Assembly (NCBI GenBank): GCA_016929595.1
Contig: JAFGIN010000174.1
Span: forward strand, 1-33,754
From: Chitinispirillaceae bacterium
Lineage (GTDB): Bacteria > Fibrobacterota > Chitinivibrionia > Chitinivibrionales > Chitinispirillaceae
DNA length: 33,754 nucleotides
Reading direction: 5' to 3'
Within the stretch, counting starts at the first letter, position 1; each line of letters begins with the position of its first letter. The position numbers and the translations under genes are program-made. Below, in pieces: positions 7,869 through 16,024 of the stretch. A model generated the notes under the pieces. That model was given only the letters and a program-made list of their open reading frames with translations, was not told the DNA's origin and ran no database searches.

Positions 7869-9251
7869 ATGAACAAAGTTAAAAGTGTTGATCGAAAAAA
7901 AAGAACAACTTCATCCGGATCAACGAGCAGTAAAAAGAAGCTCTTCGTTCTGGACACCAATGTGATGCTTCACGACAGCTCATGCATTTACATGTTTGAT
8001 GAACACGACATCTCTATTCCTATTACGGTACTTGAGGAACTGGACCAGTTTAAAAAGGGGAACAGTTCACTTAACTATCACGCAAGAGAAGTTCTCCGAT
8101 CTCTTGACGATTTGAGTGCAGATAAGATTTTCAATGGCGGTGTTTCCATAGATAAAGGAAAAGGCAAACTTTCCATAGCACTGGAACGAAGTTTTCACAA
8201 AGATCTTGTCGAGAATTTTTCGACATCAAAACCGGATCACCACATTCTCAATGTCGCTTACTCATTATCAAAAGAGCAATCCTCACGGCAGGTCATTCTG
8301 GTTTCCAAAGATGTAAACCTCCGAATGAAAGCCAAATCGATTGGCCTTCTTGCGGAAGACTACACCACTGACCATGTAAAGGACGTATCGATGCTTTACA
8401 AGGGGTTCCGCACTGAAGAAAATGTCCCTGAAGATTCGCTTCAGAAGCTCTATACCCCTCCAGAAACCTTTGATGCATCAGCAATCGTTACAAGCTCACC
8501 ATTTCTGCCAAATGAGTTCATGATTTTACGCAACACTAACCGATCAGCACTTGGCATGTACAATGCATCCGGAAATACAATCCAGAGGGTCGATAAAAAC
8601 AGTGCTTATGGAATCGTCCCCCGCAATGCTGAGCAGACCTTTGCACTCAATGCGCTCATGAATGATAATGTCAAACTGGTGACAATTTCTGGAAAAGCCG
8701 GAACGGGTAAAACCCTTCTTGCACTTGCCGCAGCACTTGAGAAACGACGCAATTACCGCCAGGTCTTTCTTGCACGACCAATCGTTCCACTCAGCAATAA
8801 GGATATCGGATACCTGCCAGGTGATATTCAGTCTAAACTTAACCCCTACATGCAGCCGCTTTTCGACAATCTCGGGGTAATTCAGAATCAGTATCCGGAG
8901 ACGGACCCCAAACATAAAAAGATAAAAGAACTTCTTGATGAGCAGAAATTACTGATCGAAGCATTGTCGTACATACGCGGCAGAAGTCTCGTGAAGATCT
9001 ATTTCATTGTTGATGAAGCCCAGAATCTTACTCCTCATGAGATTAAAACTATTATTACGAGAGCTGGTGAAGGTACAAAGATGGTTTTTACCGGTGATAT
9101 TTTTCAGATCGATCACCCCTACCTCGACAGCCAGTCCAATGGTCTGAGTTATCTGATCGAAAAGATGCAGGGTCAGAAGATCTATGCTCATGTCAACCTT
9201 GAAAAAGGTGAACGCTCCGAGCTGGCAGATATTGCAAGTACGTTGTTGTAG
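7869..9251 (+). CDS. PIN domain-PhoH family ATPase (YlaK type)
   Basis: A 460-residue fusion of an N-terminal PIN nuclease domain and a C-terminal PhoH-type P-loop ATPase, the architecture of Bacillus YlaK and mycobacterial PhoH2, which act as RNA helicase/ribonucleases. The PIN part starts at KKLFVLDTNVMLHDSS (D29 in the LDTNV motif), with TVLEELDQFKK and an acidic C-terminal region near 150-165. The P-loop is GKAGTGKT (275-282) and Walker B is FIVDEAQN (about 379-386), followed by VFTGDIFQID and a C-terminal GERSELADIAS. The N-terminal 22 residues are basic and Ser/Thr rich. It has its own SD (AAGGAGC) and is followed by a strong terminator. It is transcribed with the envelope genes upstream, but the 63-bp gap suggests an independent role. 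Confidence 0.9.
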   Translation: MNKVKSVDRKKRTTSSGSTSSKKKLFVLDTNVMLHDSSCIYMFDEHDISIPITVLEELDQFKKGNSSLNYHAREVLRSLDDLSADKIFNGGVSIDKGKGKLSIALERSFHKDLVENFSTSKPDHHILNVAYSLSKEQSSRQVILVSKDVNLRMKAKSIGLLAEDYTTDHVKDVSMLYKGFRTEENVPEDSLQKLYTPPETFDASAIVTSSPFLPNEFMILRNTNRSALGMYNASGNTIQRVDKNSAYGIVPRNAEQTFALNALMNDNVKLVTISGKAGTGKTLLALAAALEKRRNYRQVFLARPIVPLSNKDIGYLPGDIQSKLNPYMQPLFDNLGVIQNQYPETDPKHKKIKELLDEQKLLIEALSYIRGRSLVKIYFIVDEAQNLTPHEIKTIITRAGEGTKMVFTGDIFQIDHPYLDSQSNGLSYLIEKMQGQKIYAHVNLEKGERSELADIASTLL

Positions 9252-9261
9252 AACAAAAAAG

Positions 9262-9290
9262 AAAAGGGAAGTTTATCACTTCCCTTTTTT
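9262..9290. terminator. Bidirectional intrinsic terminator
   Basis: AAGGGAAGT (9264-9272) pairs with ACTTCCCTT (9278-9286) around a 5-nt loop, with flanking A and T runs giving a U-tract on both strands. It separates the converging PIN-PhoH gene and PEP-CTERM gene and can serve both. Confidence 0.85.
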
Positions 9291-9316
9291 CTTCACCATA
9301 TTTCGAAAGGTCAGAA

Positions 9317-10120
9317 CTATTTTCTTTTTCTTACGAAGAATGCGCCTGTGAGGCTTGTGAGGCCCAGGAGCATGAGAGAGAGAGAACCAGCCTCTGGTAC
9401 ATCACGGACAGAAACTGTATACTGTTCAATTTCACCCTGCAGTGTTGAATTCGGGTTGGTGGCTGTAAAGGCTTTCCAATCCTTTGCTGTAGGTATAGGC
9501 ATATTTTCATACCTAACCTGATTGTTTGCATCAATATAAGTGCTAGTATTAGCAACAGGATTTCCATCTTTTGTATTGAGCGCTGCCAGGTCATCACTGC
9601 ACATCGTCCGGGCGGTTAATGTGTAATCACGGGCACTTTCGAAAGTGTATTCGAATCCAATTGAACCAAGATAGGTTAATTTGCTGAGATCAGTGATAGG
9701 ATTTTGTGAGTCATCAAAAACATTTCCATCGTAATAAGAAGAAGTTGTCGGATCCCACCACCATCCAACAGTTTTCGAATTACCATTTGATGCAAGTGCC
9801 CAGTTACCCTTTGCCATTTCAACATCATCAAGCCAGACTTTTGCTACATCAGAAAGGTGAGTTCCCTGGAATTCTTTGTAGATTTCTACTTTGAAATCGA
9901 CAGTCTGACCAACTGAGAATTCAAGACCGCTAGACAGGTTAAGCCAACTGGAACCATCATCAATTGAATAAAAAACACCATTGTTTGATGATCCGGAAGT
10001 AGCGATAGTCTCTTTACCGATACTCTGCCATTTTGTTGTTTCGTGAATTGGAGTTGCCTGAGACATTCCAATAAGGGTTAAACACCCAAGACCTACTTTC
10101 AACATTTTACCTTTTAACAT
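9317..10120 (-). CDS. PEP-CTERM sorting-domain exoprotein
   Basis: A 267-residue secreted protein. The start is ATG at 10120, because a good SD (GGAGG) lies between the upstream in-frame ATG at 10132 and this one. The N-terminus is a signal peptide (MLKGKMLKVGLGCLTLIGMS, then QATP). The C-terminus is a textbook PEP-CTERM tripartite signal: VPEAG, then a hydrophobic stretch SLSLMLLGLTSLTGAFFV, then RKRK. Such proteins are processed by a membrane exosortase and usually go to the cell surface or extracellular matrix together with exopolysaccharide. The body is beta-rich and Asn/Ser/Thr rich (WWWDPTTSSYYDGN, ENMPIPTAKDWKAF), with no enzyme motif that I recognise. No exosortase lies in the window. 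A sigma-54 type promoter lies about 50 bp upstream of the start. Confidence 0.85.
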   Translation of the reverse strand: MLKGKMLKVGLGCLTLIGMSQATPIHETTKWQSIGKETIATSGSSNNGVFYSIDDGSSWLNLSSGLEFSVGQTVDFKVEIYKEFQGTHLSDVAKVWLDDVEMAKGNWALASNGNSKTVGWWWDPTTSSYYDGNVFDDSQNPITDLSKLTYLGSIGFEYTFESARDYTLTARTMCSDDLAALNTKDGNPVANTSTYIDANNQVRYENMPIPTAKDWKAFTATNPNSTLQGEIEQYTVSVRDVPEAGSLSLMLLGLTSLTGAFFVRKRK

Positions 10121-10182
10121 AGATACCTCCATTTTACTGTTACATTTGCGGTATAGTTATTTTTAAGTTCGACTACACTATA

Positions 10183-10198
10183 TGCAAATAACTTGCCA
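10183..10198 (-). promoter_or_regulatory. Sigma-54 (RpoN) -24/-12 promoter
   Basis: On the minus strand the sequence TGGCAAGTTATTTGCA matches the consensus TGGCAC-N5-TTGCA, with the essential GG and GC separated by exactly 10 bases. The expected start is near 10172, giving a leader of about 50 nt before the ATG at 10120. PEP-CTERM genes in other bacteria are known to be associated with the PrsK/PrsR two-component system and RpoN, which fits. Confidence 0.75.
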
Positions 10199-10399
10199 AT
10201 CAGAGCAACATTCAGTATAGTGGTATCTAATGTACCTCAGTTTATAAAATCATTCATGACAAACATTGTAAAACATTGATATTAGTTAAGATAAGAAGCA
10301 GTCATTTAATTAAATCTGAAATCGATAGAATACTACTCATTTTAAGAACATTTAATTACCAGTATCATTAAGCATCTTCGTGTAATGATGTTAAGAATA

Positions 10400-10418
10400 G
10401 TGTCGAAAAAATTTACAC
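10400..10418. promoter_or_regulatory. Candidate enhancer-binding-protein dyad
   Basis: An imperfect palindrome with outer arms GTGT/ACAC and TGT-N11-ACA spacing lies about 230-245 bp upstream of the predicted sigma-54 start. That is a usual distance for an upstream activator site. A dyad with the same TGT-N11-ACA spacing lies upstream of the other sigma-54 promoter. Short and A/T rich, so it could be chance. Confidence 0.25.
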
Positions 10419-10543
10419 TCATTTATTAACACTGCCTTCGTGATCAGATATGGTTACGATTATTTTCGCTTACCATGTCGTTCCCCTCCACATTCTCCCC
10501 TTGCCTTCACCCAAAAAAAAACATATATTATAACACCTTGTCC

Positions 10544-10628
10544 GGAGGAATAGGATAATGGTAATCCAACGGTCTTGAAAACCGTCGTGCGCAAGCACTT
10601 GGGGGTTCGAGTCCCTCTTCCTCCGCCA
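10544..10628 (+). tRNA. tRNA-Ser (anticodon UGA)
   Basis: An 85-nt class II tRNA with encoded CCA. The acceptor stem pairs GGAGGAA (10544-10550) with TTCCTCC (10618-10624), then discriminator G and CCA (10626-10628). The anticodon loop is CTTGAAA, read as UGA, on an ACGGT/ACCGT-type stem. A long variable arm (CGTGCGCAAGCACTT) marks serine. The T-arm GGGGG-TTCGAGT-CCCTC has one wobble. A T-run follows within a few bases and may end the transcript. No integrated element is visible at its 3' end. Confidence 0.95.
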
Positions 10629-10645
10629 CTTTTTTCTCCCTTTTA

Positions 10646-11359
10646 TCATGAAGCTGCACTCGGGATAGTCAACCCTTCCTTAAAACGATATCCTACTCCC
10701 CGTACTGTTTCGATATAATGACCATAATTTCCAAGTTTCTTTCTGAGCCCTACAATCAAAACATCGACAGACCTGTCGGTTACCGGATAATTATCACCTC
10801 TTACCGATTCGACTATCTGATAGCGTGTAAATACCCAGCCGGGTCTTCCTGCAAGAAAGTGAAGTACTTTAAACTCTGTGTAGGTGAGCTCAACAGGCTT
10901 GTTATCGATCAACACTTCATGACGCCCCGGATGAATTGACAGGCCGCTGACAGCCACAGGCGTATCCTCACTTATTGCTGAAACAGGTGTCCTTCTCAAA
11001 ACCGCTTTAATACGGGCAAGGAGGATCTTTGGGCTGAACGGCTTGACAATATAATCATCACTTCCCATCTCCAGCCCTGCTACTATGTCTGACTCTTCTC
11101 CCTTTGCAGTAAGAATAATAATCGGAATGTTTTCTGTCTTTTTATTATTCTTAAGCTTCTTGCATACCTCAAGTCCGTTTAGACCGGGAAGCATAAGATC
11201 CAGCAGTACAAGATCGGGTGATTGTTCATAAGCTTCCTCAATCCCATCCTCACCGCTCATAACCCCTGTCACATGATATCCATCTTTACGGAGATTATAG
11301 GTGATAAGTTCAAGAATGCTCTCTTCATCTTCAACAACCAGAATATGTTCACGTTCCAT
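10646..11359 (-). CDS. OmpR/PhoB-family response regulator (orphan)
   Basis: 237 residues. The receiver domain (5-120) has the acidic pair E10/D11, phospho-acceptor D54 (VLLDLMLPG), T84 (LTAKGE) and K106 (VKPF). A winged-helix Trans_reg_C domain follows (about 135-232, with ELTYTEFKVLHFLAGRPGWV and TVRGVGYRFKE). It is a DNA-binding transcription factor switched by phosphorylation, closest in feel to PhoB. No histidine kinase adjoins it, so its partner is elsewhere or unknown. The start has a clear AAGGAGA SD. A perfect -10 box TATAAT (11416-11411, minus) and three 11-bp-phased direct repeats lie upstream, suggesting autoregulation. The 3' end faces the tRNA-Ser gene, 17 bp away. Confidence 0.92.
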   Translation of the reverse strand: MEREHILVVEDEESILELITYNLRKDGYHVTGVMSGEDGIEEAYEQSPDLVLLDLMLPGLNGLEVCKKLKNNKKTENIPIIILTAKGEESDIVAGLEMGSDDYIVKPFSPKILLARIKAVLRRTPVSAISEDTPVAVSGLSIHPGRHEVLIDNKPVELTYTEFKVLHFLAGRPGWVFTRYQIVESVRGDNYPVTDRSVDVLIVGLRKKLGNYGHYIETVRGVGYRFKEGLTIPSAAS

Positions 11360-11410
11360 TTAATCTCCTTTACATCAGACCAAAATACAATTTCTGGTAT
11401 TTGCAGCCAC

Positions 11411-11477
11411 ATTATATCTGTTATTTATCTCAAATATGGACAATATTCGTTAGAATGCGGTTAGAAGATAATTAGAA
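11411..11477 (-). promoter_or_regulatory. Promoter with three 11-bp direct repeats (response-regulator operator candidate)
   Basis: On the minus strand TTCTAA occurs three times in exact 11-bp phase (plus-strand TTAGAA at 11450-11455, 11461-11466 and 11472-11477). A perfect TATAAT -10 box follows at 11411-11416, and no -35 hexamer is evident at the right spacing. PhoB/OmpR-family regulators bind tandem direct repeats of 11 bp overlapping or abutting a poor -35. The arrangement therefore fits activation of this promoter by such a regulator, plausibly its own product. Confidence 0.5.
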
Positions 11478-11501
11478 TCATATAAAAGAACGCTCCTGCG
11501 A

Positions 11502-13211
11502 TCACGGTTCTGAAGATCGCTCCGGCGCTTCTGTTGTATCAGCGGGATTTTCAAAACAGTTTCTGCACCCGCGTAATTTTATGTCTTCAACTTCCCATCG
11601 CGCCCTTGCTTCAACAGTGTCGGTAAAAGTGATAAACGGCTCTGGTGACCTCCAGGGTATTAATAACCCCTGATCCGGCTGGCCATTCCCGTTCTTGTCA
11701 TTGAACACACTGACAGCACCCATCCCGGATGGAAGAGAGTCAAAAAAGAACGTTTCTTTATTGGTTGACTTCGAAACATACCGGTTTTTTTTGCCGAACA
11801 ACTCAAAAAACCACTTTTTATTATCTTTCATATCCCTGATCACACACTCAGCTTCTCCGCTGATACTTACAGCCATACTGTCTGAATTCAAAGTCCTGAA
11901 TTTCAGCACAGCAACAGTATCCGCAGATGAGGTGTCTTTTGCTTTGAGATGATTACCAGAGATGTCATGGCCACTCTTGTCAAAAAGGTACAGCATGTAC
12001 AAAGCATCCAATTGCAGCGATTTTGACATAGTCAGAACTGAAGTGTCACGGTATCCCGGCGCTGCTTTACAGTACACAGTATCACCAAGCGTATCCGCCA
12101 GAAAAAGCAGAGAATCCAGCATCACCGGTTCAGACCAGACAAGAGAGATCGTTTGATTGTTTTCGATTGTACCAGTAGGAAACGATGATTTAAAAACTGG
12201 TTTGAGCGTATCCTCCCGATCGGTTGAATTAAACACCACAGTATCACTAAAAACAACAGTATCAAAAACCCTGCTGACAGAATAGATACATCTCCATTGT
12301 GCAATTGAAAAGGGAACCGCCGGAAGCAGCCCAAACTGTTTTCCACTTCCAAACGGGATATATTGTGCGTCCATTCTTTCTGAAAGAGTATCCGCCACAT
12401 ACAGACCTATTGACACATTAAACACAGTTGAGTCAACAATCTTACTCCACACTCCAAAAGCGACCGTTCTGTTCTCACCCTTGATAGATGTGATAACCGG
12501 AAAGGCAGTATCAACACGTGACCGATAGAAATTGACCGTATCCCCATAATGTGAAATAGTTATCACAGAGTCCACTGGTGTAAATACAACTTCGTTCTTT
12601 GCATTTGGAGATGCATTGATATAAGCTAGTGCCCTGTACCTGCCTGACTTGATAAAATCGAACTGGTATTTCCCCAGTGTGTCAGATTCGATTTTATACG
12701 CCGCAGAGGCATTGTACCCGGAATCGCTGAATCTTTCATTACGAAAAAGCGCAACCTGGTATCGGCCATTTTTTGACACCGGATCGATAATACATCCGCT
12801 AACCACACCACTGTCCAGACTGCTACCCGTTGAAAACACCAGTGAATAGGATGTCGGCAATGAATTTCCATGAAGATCCTGAAGATTTGAAGAAATAATT
12901 ACATGATATGTCTGTGAGTCAGACAATGCTTCCAGCGGGATTACCTGAAGGCGATTTTTATTTATTGAAATTTTGTGTTTGAGAGGGGGATATATCGAAA
13001 CAAGGTTGTTTGTTTTTTTAGCGATCCATTCTGAAAAAACCACCTCGATTTTTGACTCTTTTGAGACATTCAGCGATGATGGCGCAGGGATAGACATTTT
13101 AATTTCCGGCGCGGCCTTATCTTCAGGACCACCTCCGGGAGATAGCTGCTGTGCACAAGCGACCAGCAGGAGACAACTGAACAGTACCGGTAAAGATCGT
13201 TTTTTATGCAT
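11502..13211 (-). CDS. Lipoprotein with Ig-like (Big_5/SbsA) domain
   Basis: The frame opens at 13379, but that start would overlap the divergent phosphofructokinase gene. The lipoprotein signal peptide begins at ATG 13211 (MHKKRSLPVLFSCLLLVAC), so I start there (569 residues). ATG 13232 is an alternative. The lipobox LVAC puts the lipidated Cys at residue 19, followed by AQQLSPGGGPEDKAAPEIK, a motif typical of Ig-like lipoproteins of Bacteroidetes and relatives. A Big_5-type Ig domain follows (IEVVFSEWIAKKTNNLVSIY, then LVFSTGSSLDSG). Further beta domains and a C-terminal section resembling the family's (FNDKNGNGQPDQG, WEVEDIKLRG) complete it. It is presumably anchored to the outer membrane. 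Function unknown. A GCGATC/GATCGC stem overlaps the stop codon but lacks a close U-tract. Confidence 0.75.
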   Translation of the reverse strand: MHKKRSLPVLFSCLLLVACAQQLSPGGGPEDKAAPEIKMSIPAPSSLNVSKESKIEVVFSEWIAKKTNNLVSIYPPLKHKISINKNRLQVIPLEALSDSQTYHVIISSNLQDLHGNSLPTSYSLVFSTGSSLDSGVVSGCIIDPVSKNGRYQVALFRNERFSDSGYNASAAYKIESDTLGKYQFDFIKSGRYRALAYINASPNAKNEVVFTPVDSVITISHYGDTVNFYRSRVDTAFPVITSIKGENRTVAFGVWSKIVDSTVFNVSIGLYVADTLSERMDAQYIPFGSGKQFGLLPAVPFSIAQWRCIYSVSRVFDTVVFSDTVVFNSTDREDTLKPVFKSSFPTGTIENNQTISLVWSEPVMLDSLLFLADTLGDTVYCKAAPGYRDTSVLTMSKSLQLDALYMLYLFDKSGHDISGNHLKAKDTSSADTVAVLKFRTLNSDSMAVSISGEAECVIRDMKDNKKWFFELFGKKNRYVSKSTNKETFFFDSLPSGMGAVSVFNDKNGNGQPDQGLLIPWRSPEPFITFTDTVEARARWEVEDIKLRGCRNCFENPADTTEAPERSSEP

Positions 13212-13308
13212 GCGGGAAAAATACAACGTCATACAGGCTTCATCAAGATGAAAACCCACCAGGCAAGATTTTGTATTACCTTTAAAACCATTGTATTTTA
13301 AAGAGTCG

Positions 13309-13336
13309 TTTAGATTTACCGCAAATGCACTATAAA
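13309..13336 (+). promoter_or_regulatory. Possible sigma-70 promoter of the phosphofructokinase gene
   Basis: TTTAGA (13309-13314), 16-bp spacer, TATAAA (13331-13336). The predicted start near 13343 lies 23 bases before the ATG at 13366. The -35 hexamer is a 4/6 match and the -10 a 5/6 match to consensus. Confidence 0.4.
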
Positions 13337-13365
13337 ACCTTTTTTCCATTTTTACAGGGGTATTA

Positions 13366-14685
13366 ATGATTAAATACAATTTCGCAATTGAGCGCCTTGG
13401 CTCAACAGATATTCCATCACCACTTGAACTATCTCGTGAAATGAATGATCAGATCGCAAATTTTGTAAATGATGACGAATACATCGTTTACGAAACAGAA
13501 ATGCATCCTGGTGTAACCATGCAGTATTCCAGAGAAGAGCTGATGGAGAAAGCGGGCCCGCGTGAAATGTTGTACTTTGACCCCGAAAAAGTGCATGCTG
13601 CAATTGTTACCTGTGGCGGACTCTGTCCCGGTCTCAACAGCGTAATACGGGCTATTGTCATGACTCTGTGGTATCAGTACGGGTGCAGACAGATTTCCGG
13701 TATCCGATATGGATATCAGGGTTTCCTTAATGATGGCACGTTAGACAGTATTCAGCTCGATCCTGATGTTGTTGATTCTATTCACCGTCGTGGAGGAACA
13801 ATTCTCGGGTCTTCACGCGGGAATGGTGAAAAAACGGTAGAAATAGTTGATACAATCATAAAAAATAACATCTCTGTTCTTTTTACCATCGGTGGTGACG
13901 GAACCCAGAAAGGGGCGCTTGCAATCCAGCAGGAGATCAAACGCCGGGGGAAAAACATCGCGGTAATCGGCATACCCAAAACGATAGACAACGACCTGAG
14001 TTTTGTTCAACGCTCTTTTGGTTTTGAAACCGCAGTCGCTAAAGCTGTGGAAATCGTTGCAGGAGCACACATTGAAGCACACGATGCAGTCAACGGAATA
14101 AGCATTGTCAAACTTATGGGCCGTGAATCGGGCTTCATTGCGGCTCACACAGCACTTGCTGTCAACGATGTCAATTTTCTTCTTGTCCCGGAAGTGCCAT
14201 TCGACCTTGAAGGAACTAATGGGTTTCTCACTCACCTTAGAAAACGTATTGAAAGACGAAAACACGCGCTTATCGTCATTGCGGAGGGGGTAGGACAGGA
14301 TCTTTTGGCTAAAGATGCCCCACTTGATGCATCAGGAAACAAAAAGCTGGCAGATATCGGTTATTTTCTCAAAGAAAAGGTTCGTGCATTTTTTAAAAAC
14401 AGTAATATTCCTGTTACTATACGATATATCGATCCTGGATATATCATCAGAAGTGTTCCAGCGGAGCCTAGTGATGCCATCTACTGTGCACGACTCGGAG
14501 CAAATGCGGTTCATGCTGCAATGACTGGCAGGACAGGGATGATTATCAGCCAGATGAACAATCAGTTCGTTCATGTACCGATCACACTGACTGTTTCTAC
14601 AAGAAATAAGATCAATCCGGAGAGTTCCCTGTGGAGAGATGTTATTGAAGCTACCGGCCAGCCACCCCTGATGACCAATACCTGA
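13366..14685 (+). CDS. pfkA: ATP-dependent 6-phosphofructokinase
   Basis: 439 residues, longer than the roughly 320 of E. coli PfkA. It phosphorylates fructose 6-phosphate to the 1,6-bisphosphate, the committed step of glycolysis. Visible motifs are VTCGGLCPGLNSVIR (nucleotide loop), RYGYQGF, GGTILGSSRG, GGDGTQKGA, PKTIDNDL (catalytic Asp region), and MGRESGFIA and IAEGVGQ in the substrate site. The Gly in GGDGT is the ATP-type residue, whereas the Lys in PKTIDND is found in PPi-type enzymes and in the plant/protist-like ATP-PFK clade. The combination points to that clade, with ATP more likely than PPi as donor. An N-terminal extension of about 75 residues precedes the fold. It converges on signal peptidase I with only 17 bp between the stops. 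Confidence 0.92.
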   Translation: MIKYNFAIERLGSTDIPSPLELSREMNDQIANFVNDDEYIVYETEMHPGVTMQYSREELMEKAGPREMLYFDPEKVHAAIVTCGGLCPGLNSVIRAIVMTLWYQYGCRQISGIRYGYQGFLNDGTLDSIQLDPDVVDSIHRRGGTILGSSRGNGEKTVEIVDTIIKNNISVLFTIGGDGTQKGALAIQQEIKRRGKNIAVIGIPKTIDNDLSFVQRSFGFETAVAKAVEIVAGAHIEAHDAVNGISIVKLMGRESGFIAAHTALAVNDVNFLLVPEVPFDLEGTNGFLTHLRKRIERRKHALIVIAEGVGQDLLAKDAPLDASGNKKLADIGYFLKEKVRAFFKNSNIPVTIRYIDPGYIIRSVPAEPSDAIYCARLGANAVHAAMTGRTGMIISQMNNQFVHVPITLTVSTRNKINPESSLWRDVIEATGQPPLMTNT

Positions 14686-14702
14686 GCTGCCAGGTGTTGG
14701 GA

Positions 14703-15893
14703 TTATTTGTAATATTTTGGGACGCTGAAACCATCCCACGATCTGATCAGTCTGCCGATGCGGTTCCACCGGACCTTTAAAGGCAGCTGCCAGGTTGGTA
14801 TATCGCTATCCCATGAGAAGTAAAGAATGAAAGCCTTCGCCAGAATGTAATTATAGTTTAAATATCCCCAGTATCGGGAGTCTTTTGAGTTGTCCCGGTT
14901 ATCACCGACCATGAAAAAGTTATCAAATTTGACCTTATATTCATTTACGGGCTTTCCATCGACATAAAGTACATGTTTAAATTCAGGGTTTTGATCCGGG
15001 AACTGTGATTTTATATAACGGAAATAACTTTCAAGCTCTGTCCAGTCATCAATATTATAAATAAAGAAAGCTTTTGACCGACGTGTAGCAGGATCTTCAT
15101 ATCGAAGTGAACCATTATGAAGATCGGACATTGTAGTCGTTTTACCATAAAGTTGAAAAGCTTTATCATTTGAAAAAGTTCCGTTAAGATACAACTGATA
15201 CTGAGCAGTAACTTTCGCTCGCGGATTTTCCTGATGAACCAGATGTTTCATAAAAAGAAATTCTCTTGCAGGAAGCGTTAACGGCTTACAGACATCACCT
15301 TTGGCTGGAATACGCAGTGGCTCGAAATCAGATACAAACGGTATTTTCCCGTTTTGAATATATTTCCCTTTTGGGGGCATGATAAGTTCTTTGCCATCAA
15401 CAATAATCTTTTTCTCTTTAATCTCTACAACTGAACCAGGCCCGGCAACGCACCGTTTGATATAATCTTTTTTATCCGCACCCGGGTATTTAAAAATGAT
15501 AACATCACCAGCTTTGGGCTTTGATAGTGCAGGAAACCGCAGGCTAACCCCAAGGTCCTGAGAAAAAGGAACAACTGGTGCACCGTAGATAAATTTCAAT
15601 CCAAGAAGAAAATCCCCGACAAGAAGACTGTTTTCCATTGATCCTGTGGGTATTTTAAATGCCTGTATTACATAGACGATAGCAATCAGCGCCATGATAA
15701 GGGCAGATCCCATCTCTCGTAAAAAATTAAATATACCTGCTTTTTCAGATCGTCTGTTTTTCTGATTCTGGTCCAAAATCCCCCCATGAGGAAATAAATT
15801 AATTCGGAAACGATGGAAATATATTTCATCTGAAAATAAAAAACTACTCAAATCAGACAAATTCTTTTTTCTTCGCCCCTTGAGAGACATCAT
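14703..15893 (-). CDS. lepB: Signal peptidase I
   Basis: A membrane serine protease that cleaves Sec/Tat signal peptides on the periplasmic face. Up to 396 residues. A transmembrane helix (ALIMALIAIVYVIQAFKI, about 64-81) precedes the catalytic PTGSMENSLLVGDFL motif (Ser85). The general-base Lys146 lies in DYIKRCVAGPGSVVE. The C-terminal box is MVGDNRDNSKDSRYWG. About 150 residues between the Lys motif and the last box form a large insertion typical of the long LepB type. The start is uncertain: ATG 15893 has no SD and gives an odd 60-residue leader, while TTG 15776 (LDQNQKN) lies near a G-rich stretch and gives a more normal length. I keep the longer frame. It probably processes the many exported proteins encoded nearby. 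Confidence 0.9.
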   Translation of the reverse strand: MMSLKGRRKKNLSDLSSFLFSDEIYFHRFRINLFPHGGILDQNQKNRRSEKAGIFNFLREMGSALIMALIAIVYVIQAFKIPTGSMENSLLVGDFLLGLKFIYGAPVVPFSQDLGVSLRFPALSKPKAGDVIIFKYPGADKKDYIKRCVAGPGSVVEIKEKKIIVDGKELIMPPKGKYIQNGKIPFVSDFEPLRIPAKGDVCKPLTLPAREFLFMKHLVHQENPRAKVTAQYQLYLNGTFSNDKAFQLYGKTTTMSDLHNGSLRYEDPATRRSKAFFIYNIDDWTELESYFRYIKSQFPDQNPEFKHVLYVDGKPVNEYKVKFDNFFMVGDNRDNSKDSRYWGYLNYNYILAKAFILYFSWDSDIPTWQLPLKVRWNRIGRLIRSWDGFSVPKYYK

Positions 15894-16024
15894 TTGAACA
15901 GTATTAGCAGTGAAATAATCTGTCTGACTTACGACTAATGGTGAAAATGTTTGTGCCGGATTTTCTCTAAAACAGATCGCTCAGGGTTTTTGATTACTCC
16001 GGAAAATTGTGATTGCAGTAACAG

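Larger units (their letters stand above)
10133..10543. other. 410-bp A/T-rich intergenic region upstream of the PEP-CTERM gene
   Basis: Contains the sigma-54 type promoter at 10183-10198 and an imperfect dyad GTGT...ACAC at 10400-10418. No open frame with an SD and no further RNA gene is evident before the tRNA. A long upstream region is what an enhancer-dependent promoter needs. Confidence 0.4.

Noticed and set aside
13212-13379. N-terminal extension of the Ig-like lipoprotein
   Set aside because: It would overlap the divergent phosphofructokinase start and bury the lipoprotein signal peptide inside the protein.
14680-14697. ACCTG/CAGGT stem between phosphofructokinase and signal peptidase genes as a terminator
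   Set aside because: Only 5 bp, overlaps the stop codon and has no U-tract on either strand.
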